Source of the DNA: Kitasatospora terrestris | GTDB lineage: Bacteria > Actinomycetota > Actinomycetes > Streptomycetales > Streptomycetaceae | NCBI RefSeq assembly: GCF_039542905.1 | Contig: NZ_BAABIS010000001.1 | Coordinates: 4,154,001 to 4,218,000, forward strand | Direction of reading: 5' to 3' | DNA: 64,000 nt | Part shown: positions 11,105-19,951 of the stretch, piece after piece | Numbering within the stretch: the stretch's first letter is position 1 | Layout of the letters: the number at the start of each line of letters is the position of its first letter | Made by a program: the position numbers and the translations under genes | Notes under the pieces: model-generated | Told to the model about the DNA's origin: nothing | What the model saw: only the letters and a program-made list of their open reading frames with translations | Database searches by the model: none

Positions 11105-11476
11105 CGTCAGCAGAACGCCCTTCCCCTTCACCCGTGCGCAGTAGCTCCGAAGGGATGATTCCGCGCCCGTCGGGTGGGGCGTACGACCCGCGCGCACGGC
11201 GCACGCGCCCGGGCGGAGGCGTGCGGTGGACAGAGACAATCCCGCCGATGATCACACCCAGTCGGACACTGCGCCCAGAACGGTGAATGCACGACAAAGA
11301 TGGGTAAATCCCTGACGGACCCGGAGAATTCGTGCTTCTCTGCTGCTGAATCTCCAGCCGGAATCCTTCCTTCCACGGTCGGCCGCGTCCTGGACCGGAC
11401 AGCCTCGAACAGCCTCGCCCCGCCGAGACCGACGCTGCCCGCAGGACGTGCACGGAGCTGAAACGCGGAGCCGAGC
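11105..11476. other. Intergenic region with no gene seen
   Basis: The stretch between the aminotransferase and the DUF2617 gene has no supported reading frame. The part at about 11285-11375 is noticeably richer in A and T than its neighbours, which suits a promoter region for the DUF2617 gene, but I cannot define -35 and -10 boxes with confidence. Confidence 0.5.
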
Positions 11477-12088
11477 ATGCTCACCACACTGCAGACCTCC
11501 TACACGGACACCCGCGCCGGCGACCTGGCGTGGCAGCTGGGCGGTGACCCGCTGCCCGCGCTGGCCGTCCGGGACCTGAAACTGGACGGCACGGACGGCC
11601 CCGACGGCGCCGGCGACCCCGGCTCCGACGGCGATCCCGACCACGACCGCGGGCGGATCCGCGGCACCCTCCAGCTGCGCCTGCTCGGCGCCTCCCACCA
11701 GGTGATCCTGGCGGCCGGCCCCGGTGACTGCCTGGAGACGGTGGCCTGCCTGCCCGGCCGGCGCACCCCGCTGCCCGCCCGGGTGGCCGAGCAGGTCGCG
11801 GGCTGGGAGTACGAGTTCGCCGCCCGGATCGAGGAGCTGCCGCCGCACGTGTTCGCCGCCCGCGCCCAGGAGCTGCTGGCCCTGGTGGAGGGCCATCCGC
11901 GCGGCCTGGCCGGGATCTTCCCGGGCGACCCCAGCGCCTTCACCGCGCTGGTCGCGCACTGCGAGGACCGCCGCGTCCTGTGGCGCACCTGGCACGCCTA
12001 CCCGCAGGAGGGAAGACTGGTCTGCACCCGCTCCTCGCTGGTCCTGCGCACCGCCACCACCTCGGGCGACACCCTTGGAACCTGGTGA
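11477..12088 (+). CDS. DUF2617 family protein
   Basis: A 203-residue protein matching the actinobacterial DUF2617 family in layout: an N-terminal LAWQLGG segment, a central beta region ending ILAAGPGDCLETVACLPG, and a C-terminal VLWRTWHAYPQEGRLVCTRS segment. The function of the family is unknown. In streptomycetes it is typically found in a small cluster with a membrane-bound spermidine-synthase-like protein, as here, suggesting a shared role. The aspartate/glycine-rich loop at about residues 37-58 is low complexity. ATG 11477 has only a weak GGAG upstream. Confidence 0.75.
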   Translation: MLTTLQTSYTDTRAGDLAWQLGGDPLPALAVRDLKLDGTDGPDGAGDPGSDGDPDHDRGRIRGTLQLRLLGASHQVILAAGPGDCLETVACLPGRRTPLPARVAEQVAGWEYEFAARIEELPPHVFAARAQELLALVEGHPRGLAGIFPGDPSAFTALVAHCEDRRVLWRTWHAYPQEGRLVCTRSSLVLRTATTSGDTLGTW

Positions 12089-12167
12089 CGAAACGTCAAT
12101 GCAGCCACCGCAGTTGTCACTCCGACGGGTGCAGCTATCGGTGGCGGTTCTCACGTAGCGTCACGAC

Positions 12168-13841
12168 ATGATCAACCATCCGGCCCGACCGTCCGCTCAG
12201 CCGGGTCACGACGGCCCCGCGGATCCGCCGTCGCGCCCGCCGGGGCCGCCCGTCGGCGCGGTCCGGGCCGGCGGCGCCATACGGATCCCGCTGCGGCCCC
12301 GGGCCGCCCGGCTGCTGGTGCTGCTGGCCGCGTTCGTCTGCGCGGCCTGCGGCCTGGTGTACGAGCTGGAGCTGGTCGCCCTCGGCGGGTACCTGCTGGG
12401 CGACTCGGTCACCCAGACCTCCGTGGTGCTGTCCGTGATGGTCTTCGCGATGGGCGTGGGCTCGCTGCTCGCCAAGGGCCTGACCCGGCGCCCGGCCACC
12501 TCCTTCGCCCTGGTCGAGTGCGCGCTGGCGCTGACCGGCGGCCTCTCGGTGCTCGGCCTGTACGCGGGCTGGGCCTGGCTGGACCACCACCGCGCGGCGA
12601 TGGCCGCGCTGGTCGCCACCACCTTCCTGATCGGCCTGCTGATCGGCGCCGAGATCCCGCTGCTGATGACCCTGATCCAGCGGATCCGGCGGGAGCACGC
12701 CGGCCGGGCCGCCGCCGACCTGTTCGCCGCCGACTACGTGGGCGCGCTGATCGGCGGCCTGGCCTTCCCGTTCCTGCTGCTGCCCGCGGTCGGCCAGGCG
12801 ACCGGGGCGCTGCTCACCGGCGCGGTGAACGCGCTGGCCGGCGCCGCCGTGGTGCTCTGGCTGTTCCGCGCCGAGCCGCCGCGCCGGGCCCGCCCGCTGC
12901 TGTGGACCGGCTGCGGCCTGGTCCTCGCGGTGCTCGCGCTGGCCGCCGCCTGCACCGGCCTGATCGAGCGGGCCGCCCGGCAGGCGCTGTACGGCGGGCA
13001 GATCCGCTTCGCGGCGCAGAGCCGCTACCAGGAGATCGTGCTCGTCGGCGGCCCGCCCGCCGCCGGGCCGGCCCCCGACGGTGCGGCCGCCCGGGTGCCC
13101 GAGCAGCGCCCGGCCCCGCCGCTGGAGCTCTACCTGGACGGCCGGCTCGCGGTCTGCGGAGCCGACGAGTACCGCGAGCACGAGGCTTTGGTCCGTCCGG
13201 CGATGGCGGCCGCGCTGGCCGTCCGGGTGCTGGTGCTCGGCGGGGACGGCCTGGCCCTGCGCGAGGTGCTGCGCCACCCGGGGGTCGGCTCGGTCCAGGT
13301 GGTCGAGCTCGATCCGGAGCTGACCGACCTGGCCCGCCGCGACCCGGCGCTGGCCGCGCTCGGCGGCTACCCGTACCGGGATCCGCGGGTGCGGGTGACC
13401 GGCGCCGATCCGCTGGACTGGCTGCGGTCGACCGGGCCGCAGTTCGACGTGATCGTCTCGGACCTGGACGGCTCCGCGCACGGCGGCAAGTACCGCTCCC
13501 GGGAGTTCCTGGGGCTGGCCGCCCGGCGGCTGGCTCCCGGCGGGCGGATCGCGGTGCGCACCGGCCCGGTCGGGCCGCAGCTGTGGTCGGCCGAGGCGGG
13601 CCTGGCCGCGGCGGGCCTGCGGACCGTGCCGTACCAGGGCGCGGACGGCCCGGCGGGCTGCGGGCAGCGGGTCGAGCGGCCGGCCTTCGTGCTGGCCGGG
13701 CAGGAGCGCCCGCAGCTCGCCCTGGCGGCGGACGCGCCCGCGCCGCGCTCGCTGACCGTGGACGCCCTGCGCGGCTCCGCGGCCCGGCTGGCCGCCGCCC
13801 GGCCGCCCGGGCCGACCGCGCCGCACAGCCTGGTCGACTGA
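12168..13841 (+). CDS. Membrane-anchored spermidine-synthase-like (SpeE-type) protein
   Basis: A 557-residue protein with two parts. Residues about 45-270 contain roughly seven membrane helices (LVLLAAFVCAACGLVYELEL and following). Residues about 290-545 form a SpeE/methyltransferase Rossmann domain, with LGGDGLALREVL (about 357-368) and VVELDPELTDLARRDP. Where classical aminopropyltransferases carry the catalytic aspartate in a DxxDP-like loop, this protein has SDLDGSAHGG, so polyamine synthesis is not assured. ATG 12168 is supported by TAGCGT 6 bp upstream (leaderless). It follows DUF2617, a conserved association. Confidence 0.82.
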   Translation: MINHPARPSAQPGHDGPADPPSRPPGPPVGAVRAGGAIRIPLRPRAARLLVLLAAFVCAACGLVYELELVALGGYLLGDSVTQTSVVLSVMVFAMGVGSLLAKGLTRRPATSFALVECALALTGGLSVLGLYAGWAWLDHHRAAMAALVATTFLIGLLIGAEIPLLMTLIQRIRREHAGRAAADLFAADYVGALIGGLAFPFLLLPAVGQATGALLTGAVNALAGAAVVLWLFRAEPPRRARPLLWTGCGLVLAVLALAAACTGLIERAARQALYGGQIRFAAQSRYQEIVLVGGPPAAGPAPDGAAARVPEQRPAPPLELYLDGRLAVCGADEYREHEALVRPAMAAALAVRVLVLGGDGLALREVLRHPGVGSVQVVELDPELTDLARRDPALAALGGYPYRDPRVRVTGADPLDWLRSTGPQFDVIVSDLDGSAHGGKYRSREFLGLAARRLAPGGRIAVRTGPVGPQLWSAEAGLAAAGLRTVPYQGADGPAGCGQRVERPAFVLAGQERPQLALAADAPAPRSLTVDALRGSAARLAAARPPGPTAPHSLVD

Positions 13842-13852
13842 GCCCCGGCCGG

Positions 13853-13879
13853 GGCCGCCGCAAGCCCTGCGGTGGCCCG
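13853..13879 (+). terminator. Terminator after the SpeE-like gene
   Basis: GCCGCCGCA (13855-13863) pairs with TGCGGTGGC (13869-13877) with one wobble pair, extended by two G-C pairs. The loop is 5 bases. Confidence 0.65.
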
Positions 13880-13951
13880 TCCGGGCGGCCGCGCGCCCCA
13901 ACCTGACCGCAAGTCTCCGCAGTGGGCGCCCGGATGGGTAGGCTCGCAGGC

Positions 13952-14845
13952 ATGGAGCATGAGGTTGTCGTCCCGCTGCCGGCCGAGGTCGTCCGGGAGG
14001 CCCTGCTGGACCGCGAGCTGGTGGCGCGCTGCGTCCCCGGCCTGAGCGCCATCTCGGAGGCGTCCTCGCCCGTCGAGACCGGCGGGCGGCTGCGGGTGCG
14101 GATCGGCGGCTCCACCATCACGTACGGCGGCTCGCTGTCCGGTGACGGCTGGGTCGGCGACGAACTGCTGGTCCGGCTGTCCGGCGAGGAGATCCGGGGC
14201 GGGGCGGCGGTCTCGGCGCTGCTGCGGATCACCGTGGCCGAGGCCCCGGGCGGCACCCGGGTCCGGTTCGACGCGGTGGCGGAGGTCGCCGGGCGGCTGG
14301 CCGCCTTCGACGCCGAGACCCGGGAGGCCACCGCGCGGCGGCTGCTCGACCGGGCGGCGGCGACGCTGGTCGAGGAGCTCACCGTGGCCGAGGAGGACCT
14401 GGACGGCACGGACGAGGACGGCGCCACCGTGGTCTACCTGGAGGACCGGTCGATCGGCGGCGATCTGGACGACGACCTGTCCGACCTGATCGCCTTCAGC
14501 GACGACGAGCCGGGCCTGCCGTTCGGCGAGCCGGACGCACTGCCCGTCCCGCAGCCGGAGCCGACCTACGAGTCCGAGCCGGTCCCGGTCGGCGGCCCGG
14601 TGCGGCGCTCGATCGTCGGCCGCTCCGCCGAGGAGGTCGACCACGCCCCGCCGCACGGCCGGTACGCGCCGACCCCGCCGTCCCACAGCGCCCGGGCCCG
14701 GGCCGCGTCCCGCTGGGGCGGCGTGGAGCCCACCCTGCTCTCCGGGCACCCCGGTGAGCGCAGCGCGATGCCCTGGGTGATCGGCGGCGGCGTGGCCCTG
14801 ATCGGCGGCGCCGTGGTGCTGGTCCGCGCGCTGCGCCGACGCTGA
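13952..14845 (+). CDS. SRPBCC (CoxG-like) protein with C-terminal membrane anchor
   Basis: A 297-residue protein. Residues about 1-145 show the SRPBCC/CoxG pattern (MEHEVVVPLPAEVVREALLD, then CVPGLSAI, then VAEVAGRLAAFD), a fold that binds hydrophobic ligands and includes the carbon-monoxide dehydrogenase G protein. An acidic and proline-rich linker follows (about 150-260), then one hydrophobic helix near the end (WVIGGGVALIGGAVVLV) and a basic tail. No CO dehydrogenase genes are nearby, so the role is open. ATG 13952 is preferred over GTG 13922 because TAGGCT sits 7 bp upstream, giving a leaderless message. Confidence 0.78.
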   Translation: MEHEVVVPLPAEVVREALLDRELVARCVPGLSAISEASSPVETGGRLRVRIGGSTITYGGSLSGDGWVGDELLVRLSGEEIRGGAAVSALLRITVAEAPGGTRVRFDAVAEVAGRLAAFDAETREATARRLLDRAAATLVEELTVAEEDLDGTDEDGATVVYLEDRSIGGDLDDDLSDLIAFSDDEPGLPFGEPDALPVPQPEPTYESEPVPVGGPVRRSIVGRSAEEVDHAPPHGRYAPTPPSHSARARAASRWGGVEPTLLSGHPGERSAMPWVIGGGVALIGGAVVLVRALRRR

Positions 14846-14884
14846 CGCGTCTCCGGGCTCCGGGCGCCCGTAAACTGGCTGCTC

Positions 14885-15421
14885 ATGAGCAATGACCGGG
14901 ACGCCCTGCTGGCGCAGATCAAGGACAAGGCCGTCGTGCACGGCAAGGTCACCCTCTCCTCCGGGCTGGAGGCCGACTACTACGTCGACCTGCGCCGCAT
15001 CACGCTGGACGCCGAGGCGGCGCCGCTGGTCGGCAAGGTCATGCTGGACACGACCGCGGACCTGGAGTACGACGCGGTCGGCGGACTGACCCTGGGTGCC
15101 GACCCGGTGGCCGCGTCGATGCTGCACGCCGCCGCCGCCCGCGGCCGCAAGCTGGACGCCTTCGTCGTCCGCAAGGCGGGCAAGGCGCACGGTCTGCAGC
15201 GCCGGATCGAGGGCCCGGACGTGAAGGGCCGCCGGGTGCTGGCGGTCGAGGACACCTCCACCACCGGCGGCTCGGTGCTGACCGCGGTCGAGGCGCTGCG
15301 CGAGGCGGGTGCCGAGGTGGTCGGCGTCGCGGTGATCGTGGAGCGCGGCGCCGCCCCCGCGATCGAGAAGGCGGGCCTGCCGTACTACACCGCCTACACC
15401 CTGGACGACCTGGGCCTCTGA
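14885..15421 (+). CDS. pyrE: Orotate phosphoribosyltransferase
   Basis: A 178-residue enzyme that joins orotate to PRPP to make orotidine monophosphate, the fifth step of pyrimidine synthesis. The PRPP loop VLAVEDTSTTGGS (about 118-130) is intact, and the flexible-loop RKAGKAHG segment (about 96-103) carries the expected lysines. Length is normal for bacterial PyrE. ATG 14885 is 8 bp after TAAACT, again consistent with a leaderless message. It is a single gene, ended by the palindrome at 15455-15484. Confidence 0.96.
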   Translation: MSNDRDALLAQIKDKAVVHGKVTLSSGLEADYYVDLRRITLDAEAAPLVGKVMLDTTADLEYDAVGGLTLGADPVAASMLHAAAARGRKLDAFVVRKAGKAHGLQRRIEGPDVKGRRVLAVEDTSTTGGSVLTAVEALREAGAEVVGVAVIVERGAAPAIEKAGLPYYTAYTLDDLGL

Positions 15422-15454
15422 GTCCGCGAGCAGGCGCGCCCGCGCCGACGCGAA

Positions 15455-15484
15455 CGGCCGGTGTTTCACGTGAAACACCGGCCG
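15455..15484. promoter_or_regulatory. parS site (ParB-binding) in a 30-bp palindrome, also a likely terminator
   Basis: A perfect 30-bp palindrome is centred on TGTTTCACGTGAAACA (15462-15477). It contains all 14 bases of the known Streptomyces parS consensus GTTTCACGTGAAAC. Arms of CGGCCG extend the symmetry. It sits between convergent pyrE and dedA, so the RNA hairpin could also end transcription from both sides. Most Streptomyces parS copies lie near oriC, which hints that this window is origin-proximal. Confidence 0.88.
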
Positions 15485-15503
15485 TTGCCGTCTCCCGCCG
15501 CGG

Positions 15504-16217
15504 TCAGCCCTTGCGGTGGCGGCCGCCGCCGACCGGCTCGCCGGGCTGCTCGGCCCCGGCGCCGGCCTTCTTCTTCTTCCGCTCGCGGATCACCTCGACG
15601 ATGATCGGCGAGACCGACAGCAGGATGATGAACGCCATCGCGGGCAGCAGGTACTTGTCGATCACCGGCGCCATCGCGTCGCCGAAGAAGTAGCCGATCA
15701 TCAGCATGGACTCGGTCCACAGGACGCCGCCGACCACGTTCCAGACGAAGAACTTCCGGGCGGGCATGCCGAGGGTGCCGGCCACCGGGTTGAGGAAGGT
15801 CCGCACCACCGGGATGAAGCGGGCCATCACCACGGCCTTGGCCGGGCCGAACTTGTCGAAGTACTCCTCGGCCTTCACCACGAACTCGCGCCGGAAGATC
15901 TTCGACTCCGGCTTCTCGAAGAGCCGCGGCCCCACCTTCGTGCCGAACGCGTGGCCCAGCTGGGCGCCGGCGATGGCGCAGATCGGCGCGCCGACGAACA
16001 GGATCGCGGCCGGCAGCCGGGCACCCTCGCCGAGCACCTTGTCCGCGGCGCTGGAGGCGGCGACGCCCGCCAGGATCAGCAGGGAGTCACCGGGGAAGAA
16101 GAACCCGACCAGCAGGCCGGTCTCGGCGAAGATGATCGCGAGAATCCCGATGGCGCCCACGGACGCGACGAGCGACTTGGCGTCGAGCAGGTTGACGGCT
16201 AGCTGGTTGTAGTCCAC
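15504..16217 (-). CDS. DedA-family membrane protein
   Basis: A 237-residue inner-membrane protein of the DedA/VTT family, which includes flippases that recycle undecaprenyl phosphate and other lipids. Visible hallmarks are FAETGLLVGFFFPGDSLLI near residue 30, the FGPAKAVVMARFIPVVRTF segment with its conserved arginine, and the G-T-LGM-ARKFFVWNVVGG segment. About four membrane helices and a lysine/arginine-rich cytoplasmic tail are seen. GTG 16215-16217 follows TATCCT by 6 bp, another leaderless pattern. It is convergent with pyrE across the parS site. Confidence 0.88.
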   Translation of the reverse strand: MDYNQLAVNLLDAKSLVASVGAIGILAIIFAETGLLVGFFFPGDSLLILAGVAASSAADKVLGEGARLPAAILFVGAPICAIAGAQLGHAFGTKVGPRLFEKPESKIFRREFVVKAEEYFDKFGPAKAVVMARFIPVVRTFLNPVAGTLGMPARKFFVWNVVGGVLWTESMLMIGYFFGDAMAPVIDKYLLPAMAFIILLSVSPIIVEVIRERKKKKAGAGAEQPGEPVGGGRHRKG

Positions 16218-16479
16218 GGGCGCAGGATAGCGCTCCCCCCTTACGAGCGGCCTAAAGTCCCGCGGCCGACGGGACCGCGGCCGTCGCTTCCCCCGTCATC
16301 CGTCCCAAGGGGCGGGCCGCTGGGTGTGCGGGAAGGGCGAGTCTGGGAAGATGGCCCTGGTGTCCGGCCGGCGGTCGAGGACCACCCTCTTCTCGTACCG
16401 ATCGCGCCCGTGACCAGAGGCGTATCGAGCAGTCGGACAGCGTCGTCCGATCGCCCCACACCGACAGGAGCGGATTCGC

Positions 16480-17502
16480 ATGCCCATCGCAACCCCCGAT
16501 GTCTACAACGAGATGCTGGACCGGGCCAAGGCGGGCAAGTTCGCCTACCCGGCCATCAACGTGACCTCGTCGCAGACGCTGCACGCCGCCCTGCGCGGCT
16601 TCGCCGAGGCCGAGAGCGACGGCATCATCCAGATCTCCACGGGTGGCGCGGAGTTCCTCGGCGGCCAGCACAACAAGGACATGGTGACCGGCGCGGTCGC
16701 CCTGGCCGAGTTCGCGCACATCGTCGCCGCCAAGTACGACATCACCGTCGCGCTGCACACCGACCACTGCCCGAAGGACAAGCTGGACGCCTACGTCCGC
16801 CCGCTGCTGGCGATCTCCGCCGAGCGCGTGGCCAAGGGTCAGAACCCGCTGTTCCAGTCGCACATGTGGGACGGCTCCGCCGAGACCCTGGCCGACAACC
16901 TGGCCATCGGCCAGGAGCTGCTGGCCCAGGCCGCCGCCGCCAAGATCATCCTCGAGGTCGAGATCACCCCGACCGGCGGCGAGGAGGACGGCGTCTCGCA
17001 CGAGATCAACGACGAGCTGTACACCACCGTCAACGACGCCGTCCGCACCGCCGAGGCGCTGGGCCTGGGCGAGAAGGGCCGCTACCTGCTGGCCGCCTCC
17101 TTCGGCAACGTGCACGGCGTGTACAAGCCGGGCAACGTCGTGCTGAAGCCGGAGCTCCTGCGCGACCTGCAGGACGAGATCGGCAAGCAGTACGGCAAGG
17201 CCGACCCGTTCGACTTCGTCTTCCACGGCGGCTCCGGCTCCACCGCCGAGGAGATCGCCACCGCGCTGCAGAACGGCGTGGTGAAGATGAACCTCGACAC
17301 CGACACCCAGTACGCCTTCACCCGCCCGGTCGTGGACCACATGTTCCGCAACTACGACGGCGTGCTGAAGGTCGACGGCGAGGTCGGCAAGAAGAACACC
17401 TACGACCCGCGCACCTGGGGCAAGCTGGCCGAGGCCGGCATGGCCGCCCGCGTGCTCGAGGCCGCGCAGCAGCTGCGCTCGGCGGGCAACCGCATCAAGT
17501 AG
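16480..17502 (+). CDS. fba: Class II fructose-bisphosphate aldolase
   Basis: A 340-residue zinc-dependent aldolase that splits fructose 1,6-bisphosphate into dihydroxyacetone phosphate and glyceraldehyde 3-phosphate. HTDHCPKD (about 93-100) holds the catalytic aspartate D95 and zinc ligand H96. EVEITPTGGEEDG, FGNVHGVYKPGNV and FHGGSGS supply further metal and phosphate contacts. Length fits the long class II type. ATG 16480 follows AGGAGCGG. It is followed by a hairpin and a DUF3151 gene, a common actinobacterial neighbour. Confidence 0.96.
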   Translation: MPIATPDVYNEMLDRAKAGKFAYPAINVTSSQTLHAALRGFAEAESDGIIQISTGGAEFLGGQHNKDMVTGAVALAEFAHIVAAKYDITVALHTDHCPKDKLDAYVRPLLAISAERVAKGQNPLFQSHMWDGSAETLADNLAIGQELLAQAAAAKIILEVEITPTGGEEDGVSHEINDELYTTVNDAVRTAEALGLGEKGRYLLAASFGNVHGVYKPGNVVLKPELLRDLQDEIGKQYGKADPFDFVFHGGSGSTAEEIATALQNGVVKMNLDTDTQYAFTRPVVDHMFRNYDGVLKVDGEVGKKNTYDPRTWGKLAEAGMAARVLEAAQQLRSAGNRIK

Positions 17503-17509
17503 GGCCCTC

Positions 17510-17558
17510 CCGGTGCCCCGGACGGTCGGACCCAGGTCCCGGCCGCCCGGGGCACCGG
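17510..17558 (+). terminator. Hairpin after fba
   Basis: CCGGTGCCCCGG (17510-17521) and CCGGGGCACCGG (17547-17558) are perfect 12-bp arms with a 25-base loop. Confidence 0.6.
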
Positions 17559-17597
17559 CGTGTCCGGGCGGCGGCCCGGGGATGGTTGACTGGGGCC

Positions 17598-18011
17598 ATG
17601 AGCATTCACGAGAACCTGCTCGGCGGCCCCCCGCCGACCCACCTGCCGGCCGAGCCCGGCCCGCTGGAGCTGCTGGCCTCTGGTGCCACCCCCGCGGAGG
17701 TCGCGGCCGCCTACCCGACCTCCTCGCTCGCCTGGGCGCAGCTGGCCGACGACGCCTTCGCGGCCGGTCGCACGGTCGAGTCCTACGCGTACGCCCGCAC
17801 CGGGTACCACCGCGGGCTGGACGCGCTGCGCCGCAGCGGCTGGAAGGGCCACGGCCCGGTGCCGTGGGAGCACGAGCCGAACCGCGGCTTCCTGCGGGCG
17901 CTGCACGCGCTGGGCCGGGCCGCCGGCGCGATCGGCGAGAAGGACGAGGCCGAGCGCTGCACGCAGTTCCTGCGCGACTCCTCGCCGACCGCGGCGGACA
18001 CCCTGAGCTGA
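17598..18011 (+). CDS. DUF3151 family protein
   Basis: A 137-residue soluble protein with the DUF3151 pattern: an N-terminal MSIHENLLGGPPPTHLP, then VAAAYPTSSLAWAQLAD, then AYARTGYHRGLDALRRSGW and GFLRALHALGRAA. The arrangement resembles TPR-like helical pairs. Family function is unknown; it usually sits next to fba in streptomycetes, as here, and could be cotranscribed by read-through. ATG 17598 has GACTGGGGCC immediately before it and no clear ribosome site. Confidence 0.8.
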   Translation: MSIHENLLGGPPPTHLPAEPGPLELLASGATPAEVAAAYPTSSLAWAQLADDAFAAGRTVESYAYARTGYHRGLDALRRSGWKGHGPVPWEHEPNRGFLRALHALGRAAGAIGEKDEAERCTQFLRDSSPTAADTLS

Positions 18012-18026
18012 CCTCCGCAGCCCCTC

Positions 18027-18061
18027 GAACCGCCGTCCGGCTCCGTGCCGGGCGGCGGTTC
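18027..18061. terminator. Terminator between DUF3151 and the convergent ATPase gene
   Basis: A 15-bp stem, GAACCGCCGTCCGGC (18027-18041) with GCCGGGCGGCGGTTC (18047-18061), has one wobble pair and a 5-base loop. Confidence 0.8.
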
Positions 18062-18075
18062 CCCATGTCCGCCGC

Positions 18076-19848
18076 CTACGGGCGGCGCAGTTCGAGGGCG
18101 ACCAGGCCGTCGTCCAGTCCGGCCAGCAGGGTGTCACCGACCAGGGCCAGGGTCCGGACCGGGGATCCGAGCCGCAGGTCGAGCGGGCCGCCCGGCTGTT
18201 CCGGCCGGCGGATCCGGATCAGCCCGTCGGCCCAGGCCGCGGCGACCACCAGGCCGGCCGGGCCGGTGCCGAGCGCGACCGCCGCGACCGCGCAGGGCCG
18301 CCGGTCGGCCGGGTCCGGCATCGGGTCGCCGTCCGGGCCCCAGAGCCGGACGGCCCCGTCGAAGCCGCCGCTGGCGAGCAGGGCGGGCCCGGGGTCGGCC
18401 GGGCCGGTGCCGAGGGCGGTGCCCGCCAGCGCGGTCACCGGGCCGGCGTGCAGCGGCCGGCTGTGCACGTCACCGCGTTCGTACCAGTGCACCGCGCCGG
18501 AGGTGTCGCCGAGGGCCGGGGCGGCGTCCGGCAGGCCGGGGATCCCGGCCAGGGCGGTCGCCTCGCCGCCGAGGGCGGTGCGCAGCCGGGCCAGCACCGC
18601 GTCCAGGGCGTACGGGTCGAGGCCCGGGGCGGGCTCGGCCGGGGCGACCGGCTCGATGCCGCCCCAGGCGTCGAGCAGCACCAGGCTGCCGCCCGCGGTC
18701 GCGGCGAGCCCGCGGAGCGGTTTGGGGCCGGGCACGGGGATCCGGCCGAGGGTGGCACCGGTGAGCGGGGCGAGCGTGCGGACGGATCCGGTGCCGTCGG
18801 CGAGCAGCCACTGGTCCCGGTGGGGTCCGGCGCCGGCGGTGGAGACGGTGATCGTGCCGGGCTCCCAGTGCGCCCAGCGGGCGCTCCAGGCGCTGGGCGC
18901 GGAACCGAGCCGGGCCGCGGCGGCGTCGTCCACGCCCAGCAGGCGGGTGCGCAGCAGGTGGGCGCGCTGGGCGGCGTCGGGGGTCTCGACGAGGCCGGGT
19001 CCGGCGGCGTCCCAGGCGGTGGCGAGGGTGCCGTCGGCGGTCTCCAGCCCGGCGGTGACGGCCACGGGGTGGGCGAGCACGGCCAGCAGCGGGTCGGCGG
19101 TGAGCGGGCCCGGGTCGCGCTCGTGCGCGGCGGCCGTCCACAGCTCGGTGAGCAGGGGCTCGCCGGCGGTCGCCAGGTCGGGGGTGCCGTCCGCGCCGGG
19201 CGGCGCTGTGGCGAGGATCTCGGCGAACGGGCGGGGAGCGGTCGGCTCGACGCCGAGGGCCCGGCCGGGGCTCGGGTAGGCGTCGGGGTCGGCGTCCTGC
19301 TGGGCGCACCACTGGGCGAAGCGGTCCCGGTCGGTCCACTGCGGGTCGTCCAGTTCCAACACCGCGGGGGTGGGCACCACGGTGAAGGCGCCGGCCTCCA
19401 GCGAGTCGGTGGAAGCCTCGACCAACAGCCGGACGTGCTCCAGCTCCAGGAGGGGGTTGAGGAACTCGTAGACGATGCGGATCGGCGCCACGGCCCGGTC
19501 GAGCTCGGGTACGCAGATGACCGTCCGACGCGGGTCGGCGGCCAGCGCGGCGATCAGGTCGTCCGGGGTGCGGGCCGGGACCTCCAGTTGCCGGGCGAGT
19601 TGCCAGACCAGTCCGCGCAGGCTGAGTCCGTCGGCCGGGACGACGGCGTTGAGGCGCTGCGCCGGCGGGGTCTCGGGTGTGGTGCAGCCGGTGACCAGCC
19701 AGGCCAGCAGGTGGGTCCTGCCGGATCCCGGCGAGCCGGAGACCCGGCACAGCCGGGGTGCGCGCTCGTCGTCCAGCCAGCCGAGCAGGGCGGCTCCGGC
19801 TGCCCTGCGGCCGGCGCGCAGTGGCGGTATTCGACGGTCGGTTCCCAT
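18076..19848 (-). CDS. P-loop ATPase with C-terminal WD40-like propeller
   Basis: A 590-residue protein. The N-terminus has a P-loop GSPGSGRT (38-45) and a Walker-B-like VICVPELDR (110-118), as in STAND-type NTPases that follow a P-loop with repeat sensors. The last 250 residues hold at least three propeller-like blades (LLASGGFDGAVRLWGPDGD, VVAAAWADGLIRIRRPE, LLAGLDDGLVALELRRP). It could be a signal-sensing NTPase. ATG 19846-19848 follows AAGGAAC. It is divergent from the toxin operon with 134 bp between, so a shared control region is possible. A housekeeping role cannot be excluded. Confidence 0.68.
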   Translation of the reverse strand: MGTDRRIPPLRAGRRAAGAALLGWLDDERAPRLCRVSGSPGSGRTHLLAWLVTGCTTPETPPAQRLNAVVPADGLSLRGLVWQLARQLEVPARTPDDLIAALAADPRRTVICVPELDRAVAPIRIVYEFLNPLLELEHVRLLVEASTDSLEAGAFTVVPTPAVLELDDPQWTDRDRFAQWCAQQDADPDAYPSPGRALGVEPTAPRPFAEILATAPPGADGTPDLATAGEPLLTELWTAAAHERDPGPLTADPLLAVLAHPVAVTAGLETADGTLATAWDAAGPGLVETPDAAQRAHLLRTRLLGVDDAAAARLGSAPSAWSARWAHWEPGTITVSTAGAGPHRDQWLLADGTGSVRTLAPLTGATLGRIPVPGPKPLRGLAATAGGSLVLLDAWGGIEPVAPAEPAPGLDPYALDAVLARLRTALGGEATALAGIPGLPDAAPALGDTSGAVHWYERGDVHSRPLHAGPVTALAGTALGTGPADPGPALLASGGFDGAVRLWGPDGDPMPDPADRRPCAVAAVALGTGPAGLVVAAAWADGLIRIRRPEQPGGPLDLRLGSPVRTLALVGDTLLAGLDDGLVALELRRP

Positions 19849-19922
19849 GTTCCTTGCCCCCGTTCCGAACAGTCCTACGATCCGAGCCTACTCACCGGAC
19901 CCCTGTCGAGGGGGCCGGAGAG

Positions 19923-19951
19923 TTGACCCCCGCCCACAGCAGACTGATAGT
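19923..19951 (+). promoter_or_regulatory. Sigma-70/HrdB-type promoter of the toxin operon
   Basis: TTGACC (19923-19928), 17 bp, then GATAGT (19946-19951) has optimal spacing. It lies 32 bp before the WXG100-like gene, whose ribosome site GGGGAAGGGGAAC is at about 19967-19979. Confidence 0.7.

Noticed and set aside
9652..11286. Alternative frames over the YbjN and aminotransferase genes
   Set aside because: The aminotransferase frame has an intact PLP site and ribosome site; the other frames have neither.
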